Position numbers and translations under genes: made by a program
Notes under the pieces: generated by a model
What the model was told of the DNA's origin: nothing
The model's database searches: none
The model's input: only the letters and a program-made list of their open reading frames with translations
Assembly (NCBI GenBank): GCA_019054805.1
Contig: JAHQIY010000001.1
Coordinates: 9,562,501 to 9,626,500 of the forward strand
Source of the DNA: Brachionus manjavacas
Lineage: Eukaryota; Rotifera; Eurotatoria; Ploima; Brachionidae
DNA: 64,000 bases
Reading direction: 5' to 3'
Shown here: positions 1 through 12,185 of the stretch, piece by piece
How the letters are laid out: each line of letters starts with the position of its first letter
How positions within the stretch are numbered: the first letter of the stretch is position 1

Positions 1-240
1 TGTAATTTTATTTGATTTGTAATGGTATTTAAACTGTAATCTTTTATTATGTAATTCTATTTCTGTATTCTTGCATATTTTTCCTTTGTAAAATTCTTGT
101 ACATAATACTTGCTTAATTCCACACAATACTTTCTTAGATTAAATTAAACAATGACTTCAATAGATGTCCTCCTAGTAGGTCATCTCCGCAAGCTTGCTT
201 GCTGTAGCTTATTATTATTATCATTACTATTATCCTGAAA
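1..240 (+). repeat. SINE-like repeat end with (ATT)n tail, cut by window edge
   Basis: A segment at about 140-235 contains TCTCCGCAAGCTTGCTTGCT followed by GTAGCT and a TTATTATTATT run. The same signature, TCTCCGCAACCTCGCTTGCT, then GTAGCT and (ATT)n, recurs at about 51678-51727. A conserved body ending in a trinucleotide tail is typical of a retroposed SINE or a LINE 3' end. The body upstream is T-rich and only weakly alignable between the copies, so the family cannot be named. Confidence 0.5.
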
Positions 241-532
241 AATCTAGCAGTGAGATAGATTTAAAAAAAAATCAAAAAAAAAATTTTTGTCGAAATTTAA
301 AATTCAAATCAGTAGATCGAAAATTCTAAAAATAAAAAAAATAATCCCTTTGCGAAATAATCTAATCATTTTACATTTGAACCAAAATTTTGGACAAAAA
401 ATCCCCAAAATGCGAAGCATATTTTTGGACTGTAAACATGCAAAAAAAATAAATAATTTTTAAAATTTGTCAATTTTTTTTCAACAATCTTAACAACAAA
501 ATTTAAATTAATACAAACAAAAACTCTCTTAC

Positions 533-1810
533 ATTCAAATAGATTAATATCATTGTTGAGTGCTTCGTATTCTGGATTCTTAACACCAAATCCACCATGA
601 ATTAAAAGCTAAAGAAAACAAATATAAATTTAAAAATTTAAATCGAAAAAAAATTTCAATTATTTACTTCTGGCTTGATATTGGTGGGGTCAATGACTGG
701 TTTTAGGCTACTGGCTGCATCCAAAGGCGATTTGGCCTCCAAACTCCTGCACTTGGGCCCTTTTTTGGGCTTTTGCACACTGCCGCTTATGGAATTGGAC
801 GACACGTCGTCAATTTTGGCCTTTTTGCTCGGCTGCTTTCCTTCCTTGTCGTCGCTTTCATTGTAGCTGATGTAAACTTCCTGCTCGCTCAATTCGTCCA
901 ACTTTTGCTTAGGTTGTCTTCCTCTTGTGCTCTTGAGCTGAGGGTCCGCTTTGCTCTCACTAGTCGAACTGGGCTGGTTTATGTGCAGATTGGACAGTAT
1001 GCCGGCATAGGCCTCGGACTGAAACGGCGACGAGCTCGAGTTCAATGACTGGGCTAGCAGTGAGGCCGGCGAGAACAAACCGTTCAGTTGGTTGTTGGCC
1101 ATGAGTGAGCCGAGCAGCATTTCCTTGTCGCTTTTGAAGCCGTTGAGCAAATTGAGGTTAAAGTCGTTGAGGCGAGGAAAGGGAGGCGACGAAATGGACG
1201 AGGACGAAGTGGACGAGGACGCCGAGGAGCCGACCGAACTGTTCAGTAGGTTCAATGGAGGTGGCACATTTTTTGGCTCATTGGATTTTTTTTCATTCAG
1301 GCTCGCGCTCGGCTTGAACTGGCCGAACACATTGTTCGGGGGATTGGCGCCTGTTTGGCTCGATTCACTCAAATTGGTCAGGTAATTCATGTAGAGATTG
1401 GGAAATTTGAACAAATTGGAAAAGCAATTTAGAGAGTTGAGGCCTTGGGCGAGCAGCGCAATGTTAGGGCTTTGATTTTTGGACGAGGAGAAGCTTTCGA
1501 ACATGGCACTGGCTGCGGCAATCAGCGCCGGGTTTATTTGACCCGGAGGCACGGCGTTGTGAGCCGCAGACTCGCTCTCGCACTCGGCCTTGGGGTCGAT
1601 TGGCTTTGGCGCGCTGCTCTTGCGGCTCAGGTCGAGCGGGCAGTTGGCCTGGAAGTCCGAGTTGGTCGGCGAGGCCAGCGGCGACGAGCCCGGCGACAGA
1701 GACTCGTCGCTCGCCGAGCTCGTCGAGCCCTTGGACATCGGGCCCGGCTTTTCGTAGTTGGCGAACAACTTTTTGCCAGCTATTCCGTTTCTAATTTTGG
1801 TTTGGTTCAT
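533..1810 (-). CDS. Putative transcription regulator with CtBP-binding PLDLS motif (partial)
   Basis: Two exons are visible: 1810..668 (381 codons) and 608..533, joined in phase 0 at a GTAAAT donor and a TTTAG acceptor. The second ends in phase 1 at a GTAAGAG donor, so the gene continues beyond or near the left edge. I start at 1810 because that ATG sits in a perfect GCCACCATG context; the open frame upstream looks like intron/5' UTR with a T-rich acceptor. The protein is Ser/Pro/Asn-rich and low complexity. It carries PLDLS at residues 58-62, the known docking motif for the corepressor CtBP, a basic KKAK nuclear-localisation-like patch near residue 330, and in exon 2 the ordered stretch HGGFGVKNPEYEAL. 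No DNA-binding domain is visible; it may lie in missing exons. A nuclear corepressor-recruiting role is inferred from the motif alone. The exon is much richer in G+C than its flanks. Family not recognised. Confidence 0.6.
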
Positions 1811-1979
1811 GGTGGCAAGCGCGGGCTTGTGGCAATCAATTCTAGTTTTTGGTCTAAAGGTATTCTTTGAATAGAACAAAAAAAACTGATTCACAATTAG
1901 AACACTATTGATTTTAATCAAATAAAATTTAAAAAAAAAAAGAAAAGAAAAAGTTTTTTTCTCCATATTAAAGTTAATT

Positions 1980-2215
1980 GTCTAAACGTTTTAAAAAAAA
2001 TTTTTTTTCTAACACCAAATGAGAGAGAATGAGAGAAAAAAACAAAAAGGCATTCTCTATCTATTTATCTCTTTCTCTCTCTTAATTTTCTAGTTATAGT
2101 GTTTGAAAAGATAGAAAAAAAAGGTATAACAACAAAGATATTTTCAAATGCTAAAATTAAATTTTCAAGTTAAAAAATAAGAAGAGAGAGAGCACAAGAG
2201 AGAGAGAGAAAATAT
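1980..2215. promoter_or_regulatory. GA/CT-rich tracts upstream of the PLDLS gene
   Basis: Upstream of the minus-strand gene lie several GA or CT runs (GAGAGAGAATGAGAG near 2020, CTCTTTCTCTCTCT near 2078, AGAGAGAGAG near 2183-2210). They occupy the expected 5' UTR/promoter zone. Purine tracts of this kind can bind GAGA-type factors in animals, but they may equally be plain microsatellites. Confidence 0.3.
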
Positions 2216-2626
2216 GGTAGAAAAGATACAGTTGGATGAATCTTGGGTATTTTCTTCTTGCAAAATTTATGAAAATTTTCAGTGTTTGGCAAGTTGATTT
2301 ATCTCGTTTGTTCTTTGTTGTTCTACTTGGATTTTGACAATAATAAGTAGAAAATACATATTTGATAATAAAACTTAATAGCGTAAATTTCGAAATGCAA
2401 AGGGCGCATGAATAAAACACTAGAAAAGAGGCAAAACGTTAAAATAGTTGAAATTCCAGCGTGCAGTCTTTTTCTCTAGTTGCACTTGAAATATTTCGAG
2501 CAAAATTCTCGTTGACAGACACATGGTTCGTCTTTTGGTCTTTGGCGAATTTCAAAAAAATCACTTCTCTATTTAAAGCTAAGCCATAGCTTTCATTAGT
2601 TGCAATGGTCCTCAAAAATAGGACTA

Positions 2627-2888
2627 GAAGCTAAGCACCATTTTAGATCAGCCAAAATAGCTTTGGCCAATTATGATTACTTTTTTTGTTTTTTATTTTT
2701 TTGGTGAATCTCTGTCGCTTCTTTGAGAACAAACAAGAAAAAAATGAAAATGAAAAAAAAATTTTTTTTGGATCAAGTAAAGGAGAACAAAGCTGAGGAT
2801 GCAGTCCAAAAATAGACTTGGCAAAGTTTAACAAGAACTTGAAGCTAAGCACCATTTTAGATCAGCCAAAATAGCTTTGGCCAATTAT
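2627..2888 (+). repeat. 48-bp exact direct repeat, copies 214 bp apart
   Basis: The 48 bases at 2627-2674 recur exactly at 2841-2888; both begin GAAGCTAAGCACCATTTTAG and end TTTGGCCAATTAT. The DNA between is AT-rich and non-coding. A recent local duplication or the two ends of a small insertion would explain it. Confidence 0.75.
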
Positions 2889-3985
2889 TGCCACTCTAAA
2901 CTAATACATACGCAAATAAGAAAAAATTTATTTTTCTTTATTTTTGATGCGTATTTTTCTTATTTAGTAAATAATCCACTTGTACAAAAATAAAAAAAAA
3001 CAACAACCAATCGAGCTAGTTGTTTTCTATTTGCTTAGTCAAAAGTTCTAATTTGCTAAAAGCTCATTAGGGTTGATTTTGTTGGCCAATTGATTACAAA
3101 TGAACAGCGCGAAACGGATTCTCATTGGAAATCAATAAGAATTTCTCTTACAGTAAAATAAAAAAAAGCGATTGTGAGCCTGCTTTTATTGCTTCGATTG
3201 GCCAAAATCGTTCAAGTGTAATCTTTTTTAACACTATCTATTTACTTTTTTTCTTTTTCTCATCTTTTATTCTCACTTTCTTTAAATTTTGTGTTTTAGC
3301 AACAAAATTTTTTTTTTAAAACTATCATAAAAAAAGATCATTTGATTAGCTTTTGATAGCTTCAAATATTGTTCGCAAACATTGATTGTTTAAACTGTGT
3401 CAAACTAGTTCTTCGCCCAAATTGGATCTTTGAGATCCTAGCGAGTCGCAAGACAAAAAGACGTGCTCTAAGCAAAAAGTTAAAGCCAAGCAGCTCGTAA
3501 TCACTGCTCGCTTCACTCCCAAGGAACAACAACAAACACTCTAGAGACAAAACTTTACATAGATCACCAATAATGAACATTTAAAAAGCCAAATAAAAGC
3601 GAAAAGAATTCGGGCCTTTTACAAATTTGCTTAATTGAGAACTAAGTTTTTCAGTATTTGCAAAAAATGGAAAAAATAGACTTCTAAAAAATCAATTTGA
3701 AATCACACTTTAACATTTACTCTGATTGAGGCGTAAAATGGACTTGCATGTCACACAAATCTTTTAAAGAATCCCTACTCTTTGTTATTTTAAAGTCTAC
3801 TTCTCAAAAAATAAAAATTTTTGAAAATTGTGAGAGTTATAAAATTTTGTCTGAATTTAGCTCTAAAAATAAAAAAAAACTGCTGATAGATCAAACACAC
3901 TTCTGGTTAAATTTCTGAGATCAAGATTCAGCCATGAATACATTATACCAGAAATAAACCATAATTAACAATTGAAAAAGATAAA
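2889..3985. other. AT-rich intergenic DNA, no gene seen
   Basis: I see no exon-like stretch, RNA gene or clear repeat here. Short open frames (for example 3125-3319 and 3362-3580) have no coding character or family resemblance. Confidence 0.5.
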
Positions 3986-4033
3986 ATTTAAGTTAAAGAT
4001 TGTTCAGTATGGATCCCTTATGTTCCAAAAGGA

Positions 4034-4345
4034 GCACAGAATAATAATAATAATAATTGTCCCTTTTCCATCCTAGCGAATAATGGGGAGGCGCTCATCT
4101 CCTTCTCTAGTACCTTTTTGAGCAACAGATCCAGTCTGACACAGAGGTAACTGCATCGAGTTGATCATCTACACCGCAATTATTACCCAGCCGAACATAG
4201 TTCCCCTATTTTTATGATGAAAGGGGTTTAAACATGCGTCCCTAACTGCAGAGATATTTTGAAGATATTTTCACCCTCAGCAGGCTTTGAACCCTCGGTT
4301 CTCTGCTTGCACGACTAACACACAAACAATTCGGCTATACGGGCT
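4034..4345 (-). mobile_element. tRNA-derived SINE
   Basis: On the minus strand the element begins with a tRNA-like head: an A-box-like TAGCCGAATTG (complement of 4328-4338) and, about 45 bp on, a B-box-like GGTTCAAAGCC (complement of 4283-4294), the spacing of an internal RNA polymerase III promoter. An unrelated body follows and the element ends in a (TTA)n run at 4034-4048, typical of a SINE tail. The head is not an intact tRNA: the arms do not pair fully and the body runs far past tRNA length. Sequence beyond the tail (GTATGGATCCCTTATGTTCC, about 4006-4025) resembles the neighbouring tandem unit, so SINE and array are related in origin. Confidence 0.65.
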
Positions 4346-4346
4346 C

Positions 4347-5170
4347 AGAAGAAGATTAGTAAACCATTATGAACAATTGAAAGAGAGCTGAAAGAGATGA
4401 AACTTGGATGGGGTCAGGCATATGATTGCCGCCAAGGATAGTTTAATATGGATGCCTTATGTTCCACAGGGAGTACATGTTAGAAGAAGAATGGTAAACC
4501 ATTATGAACAATTGAAAGAGAGCTGAAAGAGATGAAACTTGGATGGGGTCAGGCATATGATTGCCGCCAAGGATAGTTTAATATGGATGCCTTATGTTCC
4601 ACAGGGAGTACATGTTAGAAGAAGAATGGTAAACCATTATGAACAATTGAAAGAGAGCTGAAAGAGATGAAACTTGGATGGGGTCAGGCATATGATTGCC
4701 GCCAAGGATAGTTTAATATGGATGCCTTATGTTCCACAGGGAGTACATGTTAGAAGAAGAATGGTAAACCATTATGAACAATTGAAAGAGAGCTGAAAGA
4801 GATGAAACTTGGATGGGGTCAGGCATATGATTGCCGCCAAGGATAGTTTAATATGGATGCCTTATGTTCCACAGGGAGTACATGTTAGAAGAAGAATGGT
4901 AAACCATTATGAACAATTGAAAGAGAGCTGAAAGAGATGAAACTTGGATGGGGTCAGGCATATGATTGCCGCCAAGGATAGTTTAATATGGATGCCTTAT
5001 GTTCCACAGGGAGTACATGTTAGAAGAAGAATGGTAAACCATTATGAACAATTGAAAGAGAGCTGAAAGAGATGAAACTTGGATGGGGTCAGGCATATGA
5101 TTGCCGCCAAGGATAGTTTAATATGGATGCCTTATGTTCCACAGGGAGTACATGTTAGAAGAAGAATATT
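4347..5170 (+). repeat. Tandem array of six 135-bp units
   Basis: The marker AAACCATTATGAACAATTGA begins at 4361, 4496, 4631, 4766, 4901 and 5036, an exact 135-bp period. The units look essentially identical; only the first left boundary (GAAGATTAGT instead of GAAGAATGGT) and the right end (decay at 5171) differ. Each unit contains ATATGGATGCCTTATGTTCC, a variant of which also lies on the far side of the adjacent SINE at about 4006-4025. The array has no conserved reading frame. Near-identity implies very recent amplification, or an assembly-sensitive copy number. Confidence 0.9.
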
Positions 5171-6825
5171 AATCCATGATGCCAACCTTACAGCTAGGTC
5201 TAAAACGCATTTAGCTTAATAAATAAATTTAAAACAACGCTGAACTCTTTGCATGATTTTTAAAGTTATCTTAATAGATCATAATTTTTGAATGAAGACG
5301 GCTGAAAAGAGGATTGAGCCGCTTGTTATTTCCACAGAGCTCATTTCCAAATTTTTTAAAAATAAATAGATTTAAGAGAAGAACAAGCTTTAAATTGTAA
5401 ATAGAGGCCAAAACTGAACTTGAGCTTTGTATAAATATATGACATGACGAGGCCACTGAATTAAAAGATTGAACATAGCAATTAGACAAAAAAAGTAATG
5501 ATAAATGTAAGTATAGCTCAGAGCTATCTTACCGTTAATGATATTTTTGACCACTGGCCAACCCATTAAGCTAAATATGCACATACACATTCAATTCTTA
5601 AAAACTATCTATTCAAATGGCCAATGATTAATTGAAATTTCCTAAAATGATTAATTTGCTCCAACAAAAAAATAATGTTATGTTCATTTTATACTTTTTT
5701 TCTTCTAGAACTTTGCCTTGCCACTTTGACAAATGACACAAATACATTTTGAGAATGTGCAGATATGGCAAATGCATTAGCAATTTTTTTCTTCTCTAGA
5801 TTAAGATAACATCGCTAGGGCCAAACAAGTAAAAAGCTGATCGAAATGATAAATTCTTGTTGTAAGTGAATTAGATGATAGATAAAATAGATAAAGTGTT
5901 TTTGTTTAGTGCGGTAATGCTGGATGTGACAGCGCTAAATTTATCGCCAACTAAATCTATTGTTACGCAATGAAATAAATAAGGTGTCTCTTTTAGCCAA
6001 AATAAAACCTAGGATATATTATCTACTTATATAAAACGTTTTGGATGAATTGTTCCATTAGAACGAATAGATATAGATCTCCAATGAGCCGTAACTGGAG
6101 GATTTATAGCTGTCAACTTTCCTTTTTCGAAGAAACAATTAAGATCATAAAAAAGAGAGAAAAGTCGCATCTAGCCTGTAAGAGTTTATTTAGTGTTAGA
6201 GAATGTTTACGATCTGGCAAAATAGTGGTCATTTGTCCAGTTCGCAAATTTTTTTCGTCAAACACAAATAGAAAGAAAAAAAAATTTCCAAAAAGTGTTC
6301 ACAAAAATTTGAACTAAATTTAAAATAAATGTAAATGAATAATGCACGCTTCATTGATTTGAGAGTGTAATGACTTGAAATTTCAAGTTATAAGCCTTTT
6401 TAGGCCTGATTATTGCAAGCTTAATAAGTTTTGTTTTGTTTTTTTTTATTGTGCTCGTTTTCTCGCTTATTAATAGATTATGTTGTGTTGAATTATGATT
6501 GTTTAAATTTTTGATCTCCTATTAGTTGTCACAAATTCTGCCATATTCCTAATATAAAATGGAGCTAAACTAGATAAAGTCCAAAATGGAACAGGCGCCC
6601 AGATCTCAGTCCCAGTCTGTTTCAGCAAAATGTAACAAAATATATTCTAGGTAAATTAGAGTGGCCCAGATGCCTAAATATATCTGCATTCCTAAATAGT
6701 GCATTGGTATTTTGAGCTCATTTTTTTGGCTCAACATCTTGCTTTATTTGGCTCTGTCCTCTAAAACATGCTCCATTTTCTACTTGGATACGCATTCTAT
6801 TAATTACCTGCATTCATCTAACTGG
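5171..6825. other. AT-rich intergenic DNA, no gene supported
   Basis: Several short open frames exist (for example 5271-5590 on the minus strand and 6045-6317 on the plus strand) but none has recognisable domains, splice structure or composition like the real exons of this window. No RNA gene or transposon was recognised. Confidence 0.45.
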
Positions 6826-7130
6826 TCAATATTTAAAAATTACTAAATTTTTAATTAATTATTAAAAGAAGTATAACTGATTAATATTTTAAAAAATTTT
6901 ATATCCAAGAAATTCAGTCAATCGGCTGAAAATTGAGGGTAAAGACTCATTCCTCAAAGTCCGGGTGGTCCAAAATAATTTTTTGATATCATCAATAAAT
7001 CCAGCTGATCAATATTTAAAAATAATTGAAAATTTTTTTTTTAAATGATTGGAAATTTTTGTTGTTGTAACAAAGCAATCCAGTCAATCGGTTGAAATGG
7101 GTGGACTAAGATCCATTCCAAAGAGACAAC
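6826..7130 (+). repeat. Degenerate tandem duplication, about 180-bp period
   Basis: CAATATTTAAAAAT followed about 95-110 bp later by CAGTCAATCGGCTGAAA and CTCATTCCTCAAAG (6828-6958) is echoed by CAATATTTAAAAAT, CAGTCAATCGGTTGAAA and TCCATTCCAAAGAG (7009-7127). The copies have diverged and carry no reading frame. Confidence 0.5.
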
Positions 7131-10100
7131 TAATCAATATATGCTTGCTAATGAGGAAATGAAAATTTTGTTGTCTCTCACCAATAATGCTTTGTCAACA
7201 GTTGAAAAATAGATTTATAGCTTCGAGGACAAGTATTCAATAAAGTTTTCAATTATCAAAATGATAAATCAGTTCAAGATTTTAAATTTTCATGGTTAAT
7301 TTAACTCAAAGGCATTTTTTTTTAGATTACCGATAAGTTTTCTCAAATATGTCTTTCAAACTAGATAATAATTAAAAACGAATTTATTAAAATAAAACAA
7401 AAATACAGGTTACAAAAATTTGAATTATTTTAAATAGATAAATAGAATTATTAACATTTCATTGCTAATTTAAAACGAAATATCCCATAAAACGACTTGA
7501 TGTACATGAAATATTTCTGTATATTTGAGACATGAATGCGTGCTTCGATGTGGGCCAAGTTCTAAAGCCATTATCTGTGTGACAATTATTTTCTAAACAA
7601 AAGACCACTTGCTATGCTCACCGTGTCATATTTAGCCTAATTTCAAATGTCTAAATGTATCTTATCAGCTATTTTCTCTTCAAATTTTTCCGTAAAAATT
7701 TAAAAAAATTTTTGCTCTTAGAAGTATTTGGCTCGCGGCTCTATCGTATCTATCAAATGAGAGTTATTTTTTTTAATTATAATTGCTTCAAAATGCTAAA
7801 AAAGAATTTAGAACATGAACAGAAACTATCATTAATAGTGTTGAACTAATTTCGATCATCGTAAAAAATTAAATTTTTTCGTGTCAACGTTTTCTATTCG
7901 GAAAAAAAGATTTTAGATTTTAAGATTGTAAAAATAGATAAATTTGGACTTGCCTATGAGATAATTAATGAATTTTTTCCTAATTTTAATTTTTTATGGA
8001 CACAAAACACATCAAGTTAGGCCAACATTTTAAATAAATTAGAGTCATTTTATTTTAGCTGTAGAAATTATTTTTTTAAAAAGAGCTCCAAATTTTATAA
8101 CAACAATTAAAATTAAAAACTGGCCATGACTTAAGCATGAACACTTTTGTGAAAATGCCCTTTCTTTCTTTTTAGATGCACCCGGCTTTGGTCATGATTG
8201 TTTCTTTTAACAAATCCAAACTTTAATTGTGTCCTTGTGGTTCTGCAAGTTGGTTTGATGAACTCTTCAAGTTGATATCATTTAGTAGATGTATACTCTG
8301 TAAACTTTCAATGGCAGCGTCCCACCATTTTGGTTAGATTTCTAAGAAATATAAAGATTAAAAAAATCAGCTTTTTTTTCACCAAAATGTGCAAACAAAC
8401 TTTGTTAAAATAAATATTTTACGGTGTGATTTAATTCACAATTTATCTTGATTTAACTTCTTTATTATTAATGACCTTTTTAAGTTACAACTACTGAATA
8501 AAAATAGAAGTTGAAATTCTAAAAGAGGGTGCTTTTTAACTTAGTATTTTCGTTAATATAATAAATATTCTAATAAACTTTTATTCAAAACAATCTAGTT
8601 CTTGTCTTCACTATCTCTCCTCTAAAGTTAATCTAAGGTATTCCGGCCAAATTCCCTAGATCAACAAATAAAATATAAATGGCGTAACATTTTGGTTTAG
8701 ATTTGATAAAATCTGAAAGCAAATTAGTACGAAAAATAGAATAATGGCAGCTAAACACCAAGACTAAGAAAATAGATAACAAAACTGTTGAAAAAATTAA
8801 ACAAAAATTTAAAACAAAAAATAGAGCGAACATCGCCACTGAATTATTTAAGGAAGTCAAATTTTAAAAGATTAATTTTTAACTTTGTAAATCCTGAAAC
8901 TCAATTTTATAATTAATTAATTTAATTTTCTATTTTTACTTTTTAATTTGTCAATTTACTCTGCTACACTTTATTTGCTTCATTTTGATCGCTAAGCGGT
9001 CTTTAATGTTAATTTAAAAAAAAATGAAAGCCGGTTGAATAAATTAAGAGAATTTTTATCTTTCTTTTTCGAATTCAAATGCAAATGCAGAACTATCTAA
9101 TTCTGTCTTAAAAATTATTTGAGGAACACAATGAGCCAAGAGCGACTAAATGACACTTCAATTTGGGTATAGAATCAGAAGAGCCAATCTTTTAAATGTT
9201 GATAAAATTTAAAAAGTTCTTCTGAAAAATAAAAATGGAAGATCGAAAATTTTTTTTAAATTATTTATATCGATTTAAAATTAATTTTTAATAAGTGAAT
9301 TGTATTTTTGACAATAAAGTAATTGTTATAATCCTTGTACCCATTATAACTTGAATAGAATGCTCGGTTAGAACATTCTGGCTACGTCACTGTTCATGTC
9401 AATTTTTTTGATAAGATAAGACTTCAGCTTATCGAATTAATAATTATTTTGAGGATTAAATTTTTTTAATAATAAAATTAAATTGAAAAATAAAATTTAT
9501 TAACAAAATATCTAAAAAAATTTTTTATAGGTTCTATTTTTTATATTTTCATTTATTGCTTGGCTTATGCAATAAAATAATAAATTTCAAAAATAAACGC
9601 TTTTAAAAATTACTTTGATTTTGATTCGTCTTATTAAATATGCCAAAATATTAAAAAAAAACAATTGATTATTTTTTAAGAGAAATTAACTAAGTTATTT
9701 TCTAACTGAGTTAATTTCTCTAACTCAGGTAAAGAGTCTTTACCTTTTTTTTGATGATTTGATTTATGCATTAGCTTGATTATTAAAAGCAAGAAATGCA
9801 ATGCATTTCAAAATTTTGATTCAACAAAATGCTGTTTTTTTTTTAAATCTAAATACTTGAGAAGTTAATTTGAATTTAATTTTAGCTTTTTTTATAATTT
9901 TTTTTAAAAAAGGTCGAAATTTAATCATTAAATCAAAAACGATTTTATTGATTTTATTTTTCTTCTAGTTGAGTTATTTATAATTTTTTGACCTCAAAAT
10001 CTAAAAGTCCCAAATTCATCTAAACTTAAAAACCTATAATTATATTTAAGATATCAAAATATTGATAAATTAAAATATTTTTTTTAATTTTAGTTAAATT

Positions 10101-12009
10101 TCACTATTGATATTTTACAGAAGATATGGTAAATGCAAAGAACCTGAATAGTTTCAAAGCGTAGCTTGATGTTAGAATGTCCAAACAAAAAGAAGCGATT
10201 GCATTAGTTCTTTAGTGCTTAGATAACCTTTAAGCATCAGTTTAAAATACTACTTTATAAATTTAAACAGATATTTTGAAGTGTGAAATAATCGCGCATA
10301 TAGTTCTTTAAATAATTTTAAACATACGTCCTTAAATTACTAAAATATTCTTAACAATTATTTTATCAATTTTCGAATAATTCGAAAAATTAAATAAATT
10401 AAAAAATAAAAGAAATGATTGCTTAAGGGCATTAAAAGCAATTAGACTTGATTTTTGGTGACTTGAATTTTTTAAAAGACATTTTATCGAGAAAAAAATT
10501 ACAAAAAACCTCAAAACATTGATGCTAATCACAATCTAGGAAAAATCAGAATATTTAAACAATATTGTCCTAAACTAATGCAGAAAAATTTTAAAAATAA
10601 TATATATATATATATCTATATTTACTAATGAAATAAGTATTTACTTGGAAAAAAATCTTTTAGACATTTGAAGTTTTAACAGAAGAAAAATGGACGAAGG
10701 ATTCATTTCAAAATATTAAAATATTTAAAGTTGTTTTTCACGATTTAATGAAGTTGATTTTTGATATTTTTTTTATATCAATAATTTAGGTGATCAAAAC
10801 TCTAAAGATAAGACTTTGCGACTTTTTTTAAAATAGGTTCAAAAATTATTTTTATAACTAACAGTACTTTCATAAAAATGCTTTTAAAAGGGTAGAAATC
10901 AAGAAAACATTGTGAAATAAAATTTGATAAATTTTAGGATTTTCGAATTTTCTCTTTCGAATGGTATTAAATTCATGATTGCATGTATTTTAAAATAAGC
11001 TTTTTATCTTAAATAGACCAATATAGTTAAAAAACAGTGTTGGAATTCAAAATAAAAACCATAAACAAATAATTTTATATTATTCTTTTATTAAATATTT
11101 TTAAAATTTAGAACCATTAAGGATTAGAATAAAAATGCAATCGTTTTTTTGTTAAATCTTCACTGATGATTCATTGTCCTTTAATTATAAGTATAAGCAA
11201 AAATTTCACGCGGAGCAAATGCCCAGCACTTTTTGGTTTTTGTCTTTTGAGTTTTATAGCAAAAAGCTCAACTTTTTGGACTTCTCTTTAGTAAAAATGA
11301 TAAATTAATTTCTTGAATTTCAAGAAAAGAACAAAAAATAAAACCTTCTTTTAAAATAAAACTACGAATTTTTTATAATATTTTCCATAAAATAAAATTG
11401 ATTATCTGTTTATTTTTTTAATCGTAAAATAGAACTTTAAATTCAAATTTTAGAATCCTCATAGTGTGGACTATTTAATTTTATATTCTTTTAAAATATA
11501 TTCAATAATAAATGGCTAATAATTTTTTAATACCGTTAATTTAATAAACTTATCTCTAATAAATAGACTATTAAAAAAACAAATAAACATAGAAATATTA
11601 GATTCTAATTAAGCACATATTTAAAAACACTTGTTATTTAATTGACTTAAAAAATGTTAATTCTCTAGATAAAATGGCTTAAATGTGAACATCAAAAGTT
11701 TTTTTAGTCTTTAAAAAATTTTAAATATTAGCAAAATAATTACATACATAAAATAAATAATAAACTTTGAAAAAATTTATTAACATCATTTTATTTAATC
11801 AAATTTAAAAAGAAAAAGTAGAGTTTAATATAAAAATATTTAAAAATTTTAAAACTTTTAAAGAAAATATATTTATATTCCATGGTTTGAGTCTAAAGTT
11901 ATGTAAAATTTGCTTTTAAATTTCTCACTTGTTCTTAAAAATAAAAAAAAAGTATGATGTTTTTAAGGAATTTTAATTTTAAATTTAAAGAAGGTATCCT
12001 ATTTGTTAA
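7131..12009. other. Long AT-rich region without recognisable genes
   Basis: Nearly 5 kb of A/T-dominated sequence. A slightly more GC-rich patch near 8160-8335 follows a T-rich AG (8175) and opens with an ATG, but the frame stops after 16 codons. A (TA)n run lies at about 10601-10620. I find no exon chain, RNA gene or transposon domain. Confidence 0.4.
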
Positions 12010-12185
12010 TATCTCTAGATGCAACTAGCCAAGCATAATTTTAATAATTTTAGCAATTTTTTTTATTTAATTCAACTTTACTTCTATCTGAGAATCAAGT
12101 TTAGGATAAACTAATGGGTGTAGATTAAATAATGACACATTAAATTAGTTTTCCCTATTTTTAAGAAACAATTTATCTCGTACGT
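12010..12185 (-). pseudogene. Decayed copy of the arfaptin exon 1/intron junction
   Basis: The segment around 12078-12110 reads TTTACTTCTATCTGAGAATC AAG on the plus strand, the same as 15246-15268, where it spans the donor and last codons of arfaptin exon 1. Similarity extends into the intron on one side (TTTAATAATTTTAGCAATTT against TTTAATAATTATTAAATTTT) and about 80 bp into the exon on the other (AGAAACAATTTATCTCGTAC against AGAAACAATTTGTCTCGTGC), with deletions and frame-breaking changes. Because intron sequence is included this is a DNA-level duplication, not a processed copy. Exon 2 is not evident nearby. Confidence 0.65.

Noticed and set aside
1445-1870. Plus-strand Arg/Ala-rich open frame opposite the PLDLS gene
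   Set aside because: Composition is an artefact of reading the opposite strand of a GC-rich exon; no start context or splice sites.
1811-1966. N-terminal 52-residue extension of the PLDLS protein
   Set aside because: The stretch is poly-T/AT-rich, looks like intron or 5' UTR with a CTTTAG acceptor, and the downstream ATG has an ideal GCCACCATG context.
4280-4345. Genuine tRNA gene
   Set aside because: A- and B-box-like words are present but the arms do not fold into a tRNA and a SINE body plus (TTA)n tail follows.
4347-5170. CRISPR array
   Set aside because: Units are 135 bp and identical throughout, without unique spacers, in a eukaryotic genome.
6045-6317. 90-residue plus-strand open frame
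   Set aside because: Lys/Arg/Ser-rich reading of A/T-rich DNA, no homology, no splice context.
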